Assembly: GCF_001649575.2 (NCBI RefSeq)
Contig: NC_051448.1
Location: 22,377,104 to 22,441,103 of the forward strand
DNA: 64,000 nt
DNA from: Kryptolebias marmoratus
Lineage: Eukaryota > Chordata > Actinopteri > Cyprinodontiformes > Rivulidae
Direction: 5' to 3'
Shown: positions 21,876-33,590 of the stretch, one piece after another
Layout of the letters: each line of letters starts with the position of its first letter
How positions within the stretch are numbered: the stretch's first letter is position 1
Translations under genes and position numbers: made by a program
Notes under the pieces: generated by a model
Databases searched by the model: none
The model's input: only the letters and a program-made list of their open reading frames with translations
Told to the model about the DNA's origin: nothing

Positions 21876-24800
21876 GTGTTAAAACATCTTCGCTTCAGGG
21901 TAAATTGTACAATGTTGTTAATTATTTTAATGTGCAAAAAACATAGATTGGCATGTGCCAAAAAGCTTTTTGCTTAACTGGTTGCACTTTTCAAGGAAAC
22001 TGTATTATTTATGGAAAAACCTGTGGATTTACTGACACATTTCCACCTGTCTAAATAGATTCTGGAGTTTTGTGCAAAGTTTCTCAAAACATCTAGAGCA
22101 CATGGAGGAGTTCGACACATCTGATCTCGAAGAAGTGAAGCTGCCCTTCTGCCACTGAGAAACTTTGCAGGGTAATGATTAGACACAAAGCTTCTCTCTC
22201 TTCTTGTATCATATGCTGTTTATGTTACCAATTATCTCAAAAGACTTGTATAACGTTCAGGGTCACATTAGTCAGTGTGTGCTGCCGATAGTTAAACAGC
22301 AATTACATTTTGTGGTTTGCAAGACCCTTTTATAAGCAATAACAGCATCTTAATCAGTGGTTGTGATTTAGTATTAGGTGCGTCACGGTGCTCTTTATTT
22401 TTGTAGCTTACAAAAACAAACCGTGATGTCTTCAGTTTCTCTGTTTCTGACTCCCAGTATATTGTTACAAAAGTGGCCAGGCTGCAGTTGATGGTTTAAT
22501 GATTACTCACATTATTGAGCCTTCAGGGCTGTTGAATACAATCGTTGTTCCAGATATGTCAACCAGCTGTACTTGTATATAAGTATACAATGTGCACACT
22601 TTAATTTTATATATAACAATGTCCAAAAGCATTCTGTGACCCTTCATTCCTTAATGTTTTCTCCTAAGAAGCCAGGATAGTCTCTTTTAAAGTTTTGTTT
22701 AGAAATAGTTTTTCTGGCTTTTGAGGGTCGTGTAAGAGTTAGTTTTAATTGTACATTGGCAACTCATTTTATTCAGTTTTATTCCAGTTGAGTTCATTTA
22801 CCACAGTTTTTGTTAAGTTGATTGCTAAAATCTGAAAACTTGGCATATTTTGACCTAATGAGAATATGTCATTTAAAATATTTGAAAAGACTGGACAAGT
22901 GTAGCACAAAAATAGATGAGAGGTCTAAAAGATTAAAGATGATCATTATTAAAAAGGATTGCCTTTAAGATACAGTTAAAAGTATTCCTGCAAAGACCTG
23001 ACACAGGATCTGAGGGATTCACTCTACATTTTACTGAAGTCAGAATTGGTCTCAGTGGAAGCTGCTGCCAAGAAGTGATTTCTAAGCTAGAAAAATAGGA
23101 AGAAAAGGCAGATGTTGAAGAAACAATATTCTCTTATGGTCTTCTAGAGCTTGGAGCTGATATTGGATGGTACAATATCCTGCTCATTTATTCTGAAAGT
23201 TTTAGGAAACCTAAAAATGCCTACAACTCAGCGTTAACTGTTAGAGTCGATGCTGTCTCTGGGTTAGCAAAATATCTCATGGGCGATATGCATTCTTTAA
23301 AGAAATGTTAGGCTTTTCATCTTTAAATAATGTTAAACAAAGGTTTCTTAGCAATGAGTGGTGTTGCCTAGCTAGCTTGGTTAGTAGAGTATTGGACTTG
23401 AAATCTGATAGTTGTCTGTTCAAACCCCACACTTGATGTTTTAATTCATGTTACATGTTTGTGCAGCACCTGTTTTTTCTTTCATTTCTTCAGGATGTAG
23501 AAAATGTTATGTGCATTAAGTTGCCCTTGGCCTTCAGTGTTTTAATATATAATAGAGTAGATTATATGGCAAGTTTATTGTTTATTGAATTTATTAAACT
23601 AAGCTTGTGAAACTCAAATCAAATGGAGCTCTTGTTTTTTAGGTCTAAAAAAGCACCAGCTGATGCAAAAGAGCCATTTCTCCTACTTGCTTTTTGCTCC
23701 CTGCTTTTCTGTTTGAGACTACATGTGTCATATGTGCTGTGTTTAGCCTCTCATTGTCTGCTGTGGTTGATTGTAAATGTGTGCTTTGCTTTGAACTTGC
23801 TCAAAGAGCTTTTCTAAAGCACCGGCCTCATTCAGCCTTCCTGCACTCACTCTCAGTCCAACATCAAGCAGCAGGTTTGCTTTTTTTCAGCAGTTTCACA
23901 TTAGATGCAGTGGAGGGTTAATGCCACCAGCAAAGGCTAACTCTTGTAATCTACAATCATTGTTCCTGTGTTGCCAGGCAACTGTATCCCTGACCTCCTT
24001 GTGATCTTTTTTTTGATACTCATCCCAACAGTATCACCACCACAGCCAGAGACACACGCACGCACTAACTATAAGACCTTCACACAAGCTGACTGTCTTC
24101 TTTTGTTTTGTTTATTATTGTAGACAAAATAAAAATGAAGGTCATGGTATAAAATGAGGCTGATTACAAAATCTCAGTGTGAGTGTGATGTGTAGCAGGT
24201 TTATGTAACCTCATGTAAACCTGTGTGGACCACTTATACGCTTTCTGAAGGACTTTTCACGTTTTGTACTTTTGTGTAGTTGAAAGGCACAGCTCTTGTA
24301 AAATGGGCCTTGGCCAACTAGTGCAAAAGCAAATTGCTTGCCGTGAGCCATGTTCCTTTTTGTATTGAACACCGCTGCTTTTTGCTGCCAGCCTACACAC
24401 TGTTCCTGCTGAAGCATCTGGAACTGAAGTAAAGTTTCCAGTAATAGACAGTACGACATAGCACATAGACCCAAAGTCCAAAATATTACCTTGTTGAAGT
24501 TATGAGTGTTTACATATACAGAGGTGCCATGTTGTATTTTGTCACTTAGGACAGGAATGCCCGGTTTCTTTGGACACTGTAGTAAATGTAATAAATCTGA
24601 ACGGGTTGAATGCTTGTGCTGTAAAGGTCAGCGCTGCGGTGCTGAGACACTTTGAGGTCTGACTGTTGGTGAAGAGAGATTAGTCATAATTTATTAAATG
24701 AAAGGCTTTACCTCAGAATGAGCTTTTCATACTTGCTTTTATTTCAAACTTTTAAAGAAATTTTAATGTGAAACTCTGTTCAGGGAAAATCAAAATGATC

Positions 24801-24945
24801 ACACAGGTTGTTTTCAAGTTACTAATATATACTGCACTTTATATACGAAGTAAAACAAGTTCAGTCAGCTGTGAAATATTTTCTAATTATTGCCTGCTGC
24901 GAAAGGCAGAGGGATAATGATTTTGCATTTGTGTATGTTTGTTTG
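21876..24945. other. Probable intron 1 sequence, no gene seen
   Basis: AT-rich, with no conserved exon recognised. A short family A-like motif (AGCAAAATATCTCATGGGCG) is at about 23266. The ORF at 23623-23817 is leucine/cysteine-rich in a pyrimidine-rich stretch and looks fortuitous. Confidence 0.4.
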
Positions 24946-24949
24946 TTTG

Positions 24950-25505
24950 TACCATTATCCAAATATCTCATGAACCTCTGGACAAATTTGAATGAAACTA
25001 TTAAAGTAATCATTGAATGTACATCTACAACCGATTAACTTCTAAAATCAGTCCCATTCAAGATAGCTGCTACAGCTAAGTGATCTTAGCAAACACAAAA
25101 CTGGCTATAACTCAGTCAATTTTACAGCTATTGAGCTCAGATTTGGTGTGGTAGTAGCTGAGACTCATCCTCAACACATACTATAAGCACTCATTGATCA
25201 AGCAAGAACCTTTTTTAAAACATTGCCATTAACTATTGGAGTGGTTCATGAACCACTGGACAGATTTTAACTATCAAAGTAATCACTGGATGTACATTTA
25301 CAGTTGTTTAAATTTTGTAGTCAAACCAACTCAAGACGGCCACCTCAACCAATTGACCTTAAGACACAAAAATGACTAAAGCTTTTTCACAGATATTGAG
25401 CTAAAATTTGGTGTGGTAGTAGCTGACAGTAATCCCCAAGACATATTCTGACCACTATCATTGCACATCATCTTTGCTTAAAACTTAAGCGGTAACTATT
25501 GCATG
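24950..25505 (+). repeat. Dispersed repeat family A, two tandem units
   Basis: Two head-to-tail units of roughly 250 bp each contain, in the same order, TGAACC-CTGGACA, GTACATCTACA or GTACATTTACAG, CAAGA(T/C)(A/G)GC, ATTTGGTGTGGTAGTAGCTGA and CACTCATTGATCA or related. The units are diverged. Confidence 0.7.
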
Positions 25506-25513
25506 CATTGCAT

Positions 25514-26842
25514 TAGGGCTGCAACTAATGATAATTTCAATAATCAATTAATCGGGCGATTATTTTCTCAATTAATCGATTAATCAGTCTTCTTGGAACC
25601 CCACACCCCCCACCACCACCGTCTGGAATTGCATAGATTACTGAACAAAAACATGTAGCTGCCTGTATAGTTAGTTGTGATAAAAGAAATAAAACTAAGA
25701 GAAATGTCAAATAACTTTAGTAAATAAAACTAAATGTCAACAAAAATATAAAAAATGTATACTATATCCCTAAAAATAAATGTGGATGCTACTTTTTAAA
25801 AAAGTGCAAAACAGAGGCATTTTGTTGTTTAAAGGCCCTGAGNNNNNNNNNNNNNNNNNNNNNNNNNNNNNNNNNNNNNNNNNNNNNNNNNNNNNNNNNN
25901 NNNNNNNNNNNNNNNNNNNNNNNNNNNNNNNNNNNNNNNNNNNNNNNNNNNNNNNNNNNNNNNNNNNNNNNNNNNNNNNNNNNNNNNNNNNNNNNNNNNN
26001 NNNNNNNNNNNNNNNNNNNNNNNNNNNNNNNNNNNNNNNNNNNNNNNNNNNNNNNNNNNNNNNNNNNNNNNNNNNNNNNNNNNNNNNNNNNNNNNNNNNN
26101 NNNNNNNNNNNNNNNNNNNNNNNNNNNNNNNNNNNNNNNNNNNNNNNNNNNNNNNNNNNNNNNNNNNNNNNNNNNNNNNNNNNNNNNNNNNNNNNNNNNN
26201 NNNNNNNNNNNNNNNNNNNNNNNNNNNNNNNNNNNNNNNNNNNNNNNNNNNNNNNNNNNNNNNNNNNNNNNNNNNNNNNNNNNNTCACATCTCTAAAAAA
26301 CTTACAACTAAATCAATTAAACACACACACTACAAGTACCATTAAAACACTTAATTACATAAATAAGTAGATGTAAATTTAGTTAAATGTTGCCTCACTC
26401 TTCACTTGCATACAGTGATCTGACCCATGACTAAACATTACTTTGTGATGCCACCGGGTGGCGCTGAAAGCAGCGTGCAGTTTCCTGTATGCTAACTGCT
26501 GCTAACAGAGCTCACAGAGCTAGTTCTGCTGCTTAACAACTTTAAGACTAAACACAAATCCCTATTCAGCAGATTCTAACCTGCAGTCAGTAAAATGCTC
26601 CCCTAAACGGTAATGGAGTAGCAGAAAGAAAGTTTGCAGTGAGGAAGAGGAGCCGTAGCTTCTTCATCATCATACGGAGCGGACGGAGTTTGTTCAGCAA
26701 ACGCGCTGCGGGTGACGTCACCGTTTCCGCGACAACGTTAGTAACGCATAAATTGCGCGACACATATCGATAATGAATTTTGTTGCCAACGCTTTTAATC
26801 ATTGAATTTGATCGATTTTATCGATTCGTTTTTGCAGCCCTA
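25514..26842. mobile_element. hAT element with 8 bp target duplication, containing an assembly gap
   Basis: CATTGCAT flanks both sides (25506-25513 and 26843-26850). The ends are TAGGGCTGCAA and its complement TTGCAGCCCTA, followed inward by ATCGATTAATC-type subterminal motifs. These are classic hAT features in teleosts. The central part is 442 N (25843-26284), so I cannot tell whether a transposase was present. Confidence 0.85.
25843..26284. other. Assembly gap (442 N)
   Basis: Run of N within the hAT element. Long open frames across it are artefacts. Confidence 1.
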
Positions 26843-26850
26843 CATTGCAT

Positions 26851-27157
26851 AGAGCCCTACAGTACAATTAATGTCCAATAGGTTTATTTTTTTTATTTAT
26901 TAGTGTTTATAATCTTATCCAGTAGCCTACATTTGAATACATTCTTTCAGGTATTTTAGGAAGGCACAGGAACAGAAACCTATTAATGAAAATGTCATAT
27001 TCAAGGCAATTTACTGTTCTTTAAATGAAAAAAGTAATGTTTCCAAACATCAAAGGATAATAATGTTCTTTAATCATCAGGGTTTCCTCTATATGTAATT
27101 GATCTTGGTGCACTGCCACAGTAAAATAGAGCTCGCCACAACTTCAGAATAAAGGTT

Positions 27158-27230
<73 letters not shown>

Positions 27231-28120
27231 ACATTACAGTATTGACCAAAATAATTCTGGTGTATTTTTCGATTATCAAGTAGCTCTACTATGGATTGGA
27301 GAGCTGTAGCCCGTTAATTTTTAACCTTGTTCTTTCTGTAAAAGCTAGTAGTTCATACTGAGAATACCAGTATTCTCCACTACAGTGCTCTACAGTGGAG
27401 GTTGTTGTGATGTGTTGGATTGTTTATCCAGTGCCCCACTCAGGGTCAGTTATTTGACTGCAGGATGTTGAGGTTTGGATGGTACCTGATTATGATAATG
27501 CTGCATGACAGCTTTTGGAGATTGCTTCATTTTTGTCTTCTGGGGTGGCACAGGAAAGTTACAGCTATCCCATCCTGAACGGACAGCATGAAAACGATTT
27601 CTGTAGATACCGGTCTTCCTCAGCTGCCTTATTGTCTAGATTAGAGATAATGAAGCATGAGAACAAGTGTGGGATTTATGGGAATCATGTCTTATTGTTC
27701 AGTGCTTGATCAAGCCAGCAGAGAATATTACACAGTCAGGTGTGTCAGCACAGAGCATCGCTGATGTTTGATGAGCCTTAGCTAATCTGAGAAAATCCTC
27801 AGTTTTTTTTTTTAGCTACCACAGAGACATTTCTCTCCCTGGTAGAATCAGCCAATCCAAGTAATGTGTGTTGCAAAGAAACACAGTTCATATGACGCTA
27901 CAGCAATTGAATTAGCTTTTTACCATTTAATACAGTTGGCCTTCATTGCCACATTCAGTTGCCTGCATTGTCTTTCTTTTTCATGTCTTTCAGAGGAACA
28001 GCTCAACAGTTGCCCATGTGAAAGTAGGGCTGATGTGGAACAGATCACATTCCTACCCAGATCCTCTTACAATATTGTCCCAGCCAGTGAACGACAGAAA
28101 TATTTAACTAGAACTAAGAT
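26851..28120. other. Probable intron 1 sequence, no gene seen
   Basis: Contains the TA microsatellite listed next and otherwise nothing recognised. ORFs at 27515-27709 and 27864-28124 have no known similarity. Confidence 0.4.
27158..27225. repeat. TA dinucleotide microsatellite
   Basis: About 68 bases of nearly pure TA repeats with one C interruption near the start. Confidence 0.95.
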
Positions 28121-28126
28121 ATAAAA

Positions 28127-28224
28127 CTCAAAGCATAAAGTAATGAATTGCTGTGACATCTTTTTTAACTAAGATATGAAACTTAAAAAAGATGCCACAG
28201 CAATTCATTAATTTATGCTTTGAG
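28127..28224. repeat. Long hairpin, 42 bp arms and 14-base loop
   Basis: Arms at 28127-28168 and 28183-28224 are complementary except for two positions (CTCAAAGCATAAAGTAATG on the left, CATTAATTTATGCTTTGAG on the right). The loop AACTAAGATATGAAAC also resembles the sequence just before the left arm, suggesting an inverted local duplication. It could fold as an RNA hairpin if transcribed. Confidence 0.9.
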
Positions 28225-28515
28225 CCTGCCTAGATTTCTGTTTGTCAAACTGGTACTTTCTATGTGGTGACAAAATGATGTTTTAAAAAGAAAATTCTGA
28301 GCTGATGTACAATGAAAGCCAATGGGAATTTGAATGTGTGCACTCTGCAATCTAAAGGGATTTAAGAAAAAAACTAAGTCTTATACCAATGAGACACAGT
28401 ATGAAAGAAGACAAAAATGGCTCCATTTTGATCTATAAGCTACATATGAGTAGTGTAAAGTTTGTGGGAGTAAGTAGACTTTGTCTGCAAAATCTTTGGA
28501 AAGTTTAGCCATCTA

Positions 28516-28700
28516 CAGGTGCTGGTCATAAAATTAGAATATCATGAAAAAGTAGATTGATTTCAGTAATTCCATTTAAAAAGTGAAACTTGTATATTAT
28601 ATTCATACATTACATACAAACTCATATATTTCAAATGTTTATTTCGTTTAATTTTGATGATTACAAATGACAACAAATGAAAATCTCATTTCTACAATGC
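28516..28700 (+). mobile_element. Terminal fragment of a DNA transposon
   Basis: CAGGTGCTGGTCATAAAATT followed by AGAATATCATGAAAAAGT is a terminal sequence I recall from a widespread vertebrate DNA transposon. Only this end is present. Superfamily not assigned. Confidence 0.45.
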
Positions 28701-30070
28701 ACTGCTACCAAAAGTCACAGCACACTCTTTTTGATTGAGCCATATGTTTTGATGCTTTTTCAAAGCAGCGGGAGAAGTAGCAAATCAAAAATTGTGATGT
28801 AAACTGGAGATAACAGAAATAAGGGTGCTTCAGTGTTAATTCAGAAGAATCCTTATTTAAATGTTTTTACACTCATTTTTTACAAAATATTTGTAATTTG
28901 ACTTGATTTTAAAATAAGTGAAAGTTCATGCCACAACTTAAAGATTTTTTACAAGTTTTTTAAAAAAAATTATAAATTATATTATAAAATATTATGTTTC
29001 AAAAATTCACCTTTTTACATGAAAGTGTAAAATGATTTGATAAAAATGTTGATAATGAAAACTAATAAACTGGATAAACAAAAGTACTTTTTTGACAGCT
29101 TGGCAGAGGGGCTGAGGTTAGGCATGTATATGGAATTCATTTCAATTATTTTAATGTATATTAATGTTTTGATGTTTGTGAAAATTTGGTTTCACAAGAT
29201 ATTTTAAAGTTAAGTATTTGAGACAAAGACAAAATTGTTAACTGTTAGTCAATGTCAAAAACAAACTGCTTTAAACATTTTTATTCAGGTAATGTTTCCT
29301 GTTTGTAACTAGAAGTTCTTAAAGTTCTTAGTCCCTAAAGTTCTTAATTGGGATTAAACCCCAACAGTCCACTGTTGGTGAGACTCTACATCTGATCCTA
29401 AGAACTGAAAGGATGAAGAGTCTGGATGCAGTCTGCCCCTCTGTTCCTCCATGTCACGAGGAGTGCAGTTCTTCAACATGCTGTGAGGAGAAAATTGTGA
29501 AACAAAGGTTGTTTTAATCTGCAGAGTAATGTGAGAGTTGTTTTATTTCGAACACAGCATGGAATCAGACATGAAACTTCTATTGATTGTTGATAAAAGT
29601 AAAGCACCTGAAGTGAACCCTGTGAAAAAACAGGGTTTGTATCTCTTCTATAAACATAAAGAGGACTGGTGGAAATTATCAGTTTCAAGGAATAAAAAAG
29701 TGGTTCTGCAAAATATGTCAGTGATATTAAAGGATTTATAAAAAAAATGTCATGAATGACTTGTTTAAGAGATTGTGGCCAGAGAAGATTCTTTCTCCAG
29801 TTACACTTAAGTCATAATTGTCAGTAAGAGTCAGTCAGCAGCAGTTGGAGCTCAGAGTCCTTAAATGATTTTCTATCATATCCATTAAAGTAATCATTTC
29901 ATCTTCTCTGTATTGTTGCCCGATTGCAGTATGTACATTTAAAAACCAAACATCACAAAGCAATGTTTGTTCCAAACAAGGCTTTAAAACATAGTAATGT
30001 TCAGTAAAATAGTTTACATAGCTTCTTTAAATGAAAAGGAAAAAAGGATAGTGAACATATTCCTGCAGCA
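28701..30070. other. Probable intron 1 sequence, no gene seen
   Basis: AT-rich. The ORF at 29538-29741 (NPVKKQGLYLFYKHKEDWWK) stood out but has no flanking splice sites or family match I can support. Confidence 0.4.
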
Positions 30071-30207
30071 TAGGGCTGAACAATATACCAAAAAGTTATT
30101 GTTACTGCTATATCAGTGAATTCAATAATAATATCATAAAGGACTGCTTAGACTTCAATAAATCATGAACCAAGTATCATACCTTCATATTCTACATGCT
30201 AATAATA

Positions 30208-31551
30208 CACTTCTGATCAAAATCTTAAGACCAGTCAAAAAATTGCAAGAATTTGCATTTTGCACTATTGGATCTTAAGAAGGTTCTAAGTAGAGCTTCA
30301 CAATGTTAAAAGAAGAAATCAGCGTAAGAGACAAAAACTTTTGAGTGGGGAATTAATTGAAAACTGCATTTACACTCAAACNNNNNNNNNNNNNNNNNNN
30401 NNNNNNNNNNNNNNNNNNNNNNNNNNNNNNNNNNNNNNNNNNNNNNNNNNNNNNNNNNNNNNNNNNNNNNNNNNNNNNNNNNNNNNNNNNNNNNNNNNNN
30501 NNNNNNNNNNNNNNNNNNNNNNNNNNNNNNNNNNNNNNNNNNNNNNNNNNNNNNNNNNNNNNNNNNNNNNNNNNNNNNNNNNNNNNNNNNNNNNNNNNNN
30601 NNNNNNNNNNNNNNNNNNNNNNNNNNNNNNNNNNNNNNNNNNNNNNNNNNNNNNNNNNNNNNNNNNNNNNNNNNNNNNNNNNNNNNNNNNNNNNNNNNNN
30701 NNNNNNNNNNNNNNNNNNNNNNNNNNNNNNNNNNNNNNNNNNNNNNNNNNNNNNNNNNNNNNNNNNNNNNNNNNNNNNNNNNNNNNNNNNNNNNNNNNNN
30801 NNNNNNNNNNNNNNNNNNNNNNNNNNNNNNNNNNNNNNNNNNNNNNNNNNNNNNNNNNNNNNNNNNNNNNNNNNNNNNNNNNNNNNNNNNNNNNNNNNNN
30901 NNNNNNNNNNNNNNNNNNNNNNNNNNNNNNNNNNNNNNNNNNNNNNNNNNNNNNNNNNNNNNNNNNNNNNNNNNNNNNNNNNNNNNNNNNNNNNNNNNNN
31001 NNNNNNNNNNNNNNNNNNNNNNNNNNNNNNNNNNNNNNNNNNNNNNNNNNNNNNNNNNNNNNNNNNNNNNNNNNNNNNNNNNNNNNNNNNNNNNNNNNNN
31101 NNNNNNNNNNGAGCTGGTGAAATCGTTTTGGGTCTACCACTTGACTTTTTTGTTCCATAACCCTCAGGATCATTTAAAAAATGCAAAATGACTGTCTGAC
31201 TGCGTCCAACCTCAGCAGCGATGGCACGTTGTGAGAGGCCTTGCTTATGCAGCTCAACAATCCTACCACGTTCAAAGTCAGTGAGCTTTTTTGCTTTTGC
31301 CATCAGGTCTTGACAGTGTAAAGACATGACAGAAAATGACATGGAATCCAGATTTTTGATCAGCTGAAAAAAATCATGTTTGAGTTTAAATGCAGTTTGC
31401 AGAAAATTCCCTGCTCAAAAGTTCTTGTCTCTTGCACTGATTTTTTCCTTTAACATTGTGAAGCTCTACTTAAAACCTTCTTAAGATCCAATAGTGCAAA
31501 ATGCAAATTCTTGCAATTTTTTGACTGGTCTTAAGATTTTGATCAGGAGTG
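30208..31551 (-). mobile_element. Tc1-like transposon with 174 bp inverted repeats, gap in the middle
   Basis: Inverted repeats at 30208-30381 and 31378-31551 match at roughly nine of ten positions by eye. Each begins CACT(T/C)CTGATCAAAATCTTA and is preceded by TA, the Tc1/mariner target site. The transposase is on the minus strand: its start (ATG ending at 31303) and 60-odd residues, beginning MAKAKKLTDFERGRIVELH, are intact up to the gap. That part is the paired-like helix-turn-helix (LSQRAIAAEVGRSQTVI) followed by a GRPK linker. The catalytic DDE region falls in the N run (30382-31110). Confidence 0.9.
30382..31110. other. Assembly gap (729 N)
   Basis: Run of N inside the Tc1-like transposon, probably a repeat-collapse gap. 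Frames spanning it are artefacts. Confidence 1.
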
Positions 31552-31710
31552 TATACTTGGTCAATCCAAAAAAAAACTCTCACTGGCCTCAATGCCCACA
31601 CCTGGTTTAGGTAATATTAATGACAGAAGAGAAAGGGAGGAAAATGTGGGTTTATTGCAGTTGATGTCGTCATCGCAATATGAAACAACAATATTGCACA
31701 TCACAATTTT

Positions 31711-32440
31711 TTTTTACTCATATTTTTCTGCTATACTGCAGCATTTGATTTGTAAAGGAAAAAAAGTTGAGTCACTAGTCCTGACAGCTGTGACAAAAAT
31801 AAACCAAATGAACCAAAGACTGGTAATTTAGTAAACCTTGGAGCAGAATCTAGTAGTTGAGGCCATACCAGAGAAGGACCAGCTTCCCTCAGAATGTGTA
31901 GTTGTGAATTAGGCTTTAGTTTGTAAACCAAAATGTCTGAGAATTTCATCTTTGTGCATCTGTAGATAAAAATTTGTGAGGAAAAAAAATTGTATTTGTA
32001 AAAAAATAATCAAACAAGTCAGAATTATTATTTTTATTTTTTTGTTAAGGTTAGTTTACGATACAAAGCATAAAATTGCATGTAAAACTCTGACTGTGAG
32101 TTTTATTTTGCAAGTACAAATTTTGACTGGAATTTTCTTCCTGTAAGCTGATTGATCAGTTTCATGTCAATCACAAATTTAACAATCCAATCACAGAACA
32201 GATGGTTTGGCTGTCAGGTTGGCATTTGACTGAGCTGCAGGTCAGAAGAACAAAAGGTGAAATGCGTTGTTAGAAGGACAGTGTTCCCAGTCGTATGTCA
32301 CTCCTTCAGATTGACACCAACCATAAGTTAATTAGTTGAGTTTAAGTTACAATGATAGTCATAGGTTTGGGCCCATTCATATTTAACTCATTCATACATA
32401 TGCAACCCTTTGGTATATATTCTGCTTATCTTATTGTTGT
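31711..32440. other. Probable intron 1 sequence, no gene seen
   Basis: AT-rich sequence between the Tc1 element and the next hAT copy. Nothing recognised. Confidence 0.4.
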
Positions 32441-32469
32441 TTAGGGGTGGGCAACATTGCCAAAAAATT

Positions 32470-33590
32470 TGTCATTTGGGTTTTTCTCTCTGCTCCTGGT
32501 GGAAGGCGGACGTGTTTCTTTTCTCTCTGTCTCTTTGACTCCTGTACTGCCCCACCCCCTTGCTTTTGGGAACTTCTTTTTTACATACTCCTCCAAACAT
32601 TTTTGGAACTATGGATCTAGTCAGCTGGTTTCTCAACACAATTGATCAAATTTTCTCGATGGGAAGGCCGACCAAAGGAGAGCCAGCTTACCCTGAGAAG
32701 ACATTCTTCGCTGGATACACATTGGATTCCTGGAAACGTTGAAATCCTGTTTGTCTATCGAGTCTGTCTGTGGAAGACGTGGAGGATCTTTACATATTTG
32801 GATTTCTGATAACAGGATTTCTGCTGTTTGGATTAGGCAGTTACCTGACTTATTGTCAAATTCATTTGGTGGGTTTGGCGATCAGCAATCAAACTGTGTG
32901 GATACGCGAGCTGAATCGCAAGTTGGATGCGATTCTTTTACAGGACCGCAGACTGAACTGCGTTTCTGGAACTCATGTATAATATGGGTTACATCTTGAA
33001 GAGAGTTGCTTCGCTCGAAACAGGCGGAATGGTCCTGGAATTTGGCTGTTTGGATTCGCCATTGAGAAGTATCAGCAAGACTTTCAAGGCAGACAGAAAA
33101 CAGTCTGCCTGAACCAAAACAACTACTGCTTGTTTTTACTACATCGGCTGTTTTAGCGGGCCACTGGTACCATTTAGAAATTTGGTACTGTTTAGTTTAA
33201 CTTTATCTTCCTGTACACTTAGTTTAGTTCTGTACATTTAGTCATGCTTAGATCTGTTTAGTTTAGCTACTATTTTTGACTGTCTTAGCTCATGCTTAGA
33301 TATGTCTGGTTTTACTTCGGCTGTAGAGCGGGCCTGGGGTACTTTTAGATAGCTCGGTACCGTTAGTTTTAGTTTTAGCTTAGCTTAGTTCTGTACATTT
33401 AGTCATGCTTAGATCTGTTGGTTTAGCTTAGCTTATTTAGACAATTACTTATCATTGTATCTTGTACCTGTCTGTAATTTTGTTCATTATCATGTTCTGT
33501 AACTTTGTCTGTAATTTTGTTCTGTGTTGTAAAGCACTTTGAGTCGCCTTGTGCTGAAAAGTGCTATATAAATAAATGTACCTACCTACA
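32470..33590 (+). mobile_element. Retroelement-like unit with L2-type tail and small membrane-protein frame
   Basis: The unit lies inside the hAT copy. It has a pyrimidine-rich leader, a 124-codon frame (32611-32982, below), a 3' region with partial tandem repeats (GTACATTTAGTCATGCTTAG occurs at about 33233 and 33390), and a tail AAAGCACTTTGAGTCGCC...GTGCTATATAAATAAATGTA followed by CCTA repeats. That stem-loop tail is typical of L2/CR1-like LINEs and of SINEs that borrow their machinery. No reverse transcriptase is present, so it is either a LINE derivative that kept only its first ORF or a non-autonomous parasite. Confidence 0.55.
32611..32982 (+). pseudogene. Small one-pass membrane protein ORF of the retroelement, with in-frame stop
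   Basis: The ATG at 32611 opens a frame of 124 codons interrupted only by TGA at codon 44 (32740) and closed by TAA at 32980. Residues 1-43 include MDLVSWFLNTIDQIF. Residues about 60-82 are a clear hydrophobic segment (IFGFLITGFLLFGLG) with glycines spaced as in helix-packing segments. Residues 83-115 form an amphipathic, charged helix (NQTVWIRELNRKLDAILLQD) suggesting a coiled coil. I do not recognise the family. Position between a leader and a LINE-type tail suggests a retroelement ORF1-like protein rather than a host gene. The stop at codon 44 would prevent full translation. Confidence 0.45.

Larger units (their letters stand above)
30071..31710. mobile_element. Degenerate hAT-like host of a Tc1 insertion
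   Basis: TAGGGCTGAACAATATACC at 30071 resembles the TAGGGCTG ends of teleost hAT elements. ATATTG-rich sequence beyond the Tc1 insert (about 31660-31710) may be its other part. No target duplication was found, so this is tentative. Confidence 0.3.

Noticed and set aside
19762..23667. AAGCACCAGCTGATGC at both 19762 and 23650
   Set aside because: The shared string is short and the flanks differ, so coincidence is sufficient.
25770..26370. Long ORFs across the first N run
   Set aside because: They consist mostly of unknown residues; they exist only because N contains no stop codons.
27158..27225. TA microsatellite as an origin or regulatory element
   Set aside because: Simple dinucleotide repeats are common in fish introns; nothing else at the site suggests function.
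30341..31173. Several long ORFs across the second N run other than the Tc1 transposase
   Set aside because: Gap artefacts. Only the minus-strand frame starting at 31303 has recognisable protein sequence.
32739..32999. 86-residue ORF overlapping the membrane-protein frame
   Set aside because: It is the shadow of the 32611 frame in another phase and lacks hydrophobic or repeat structure of its own.
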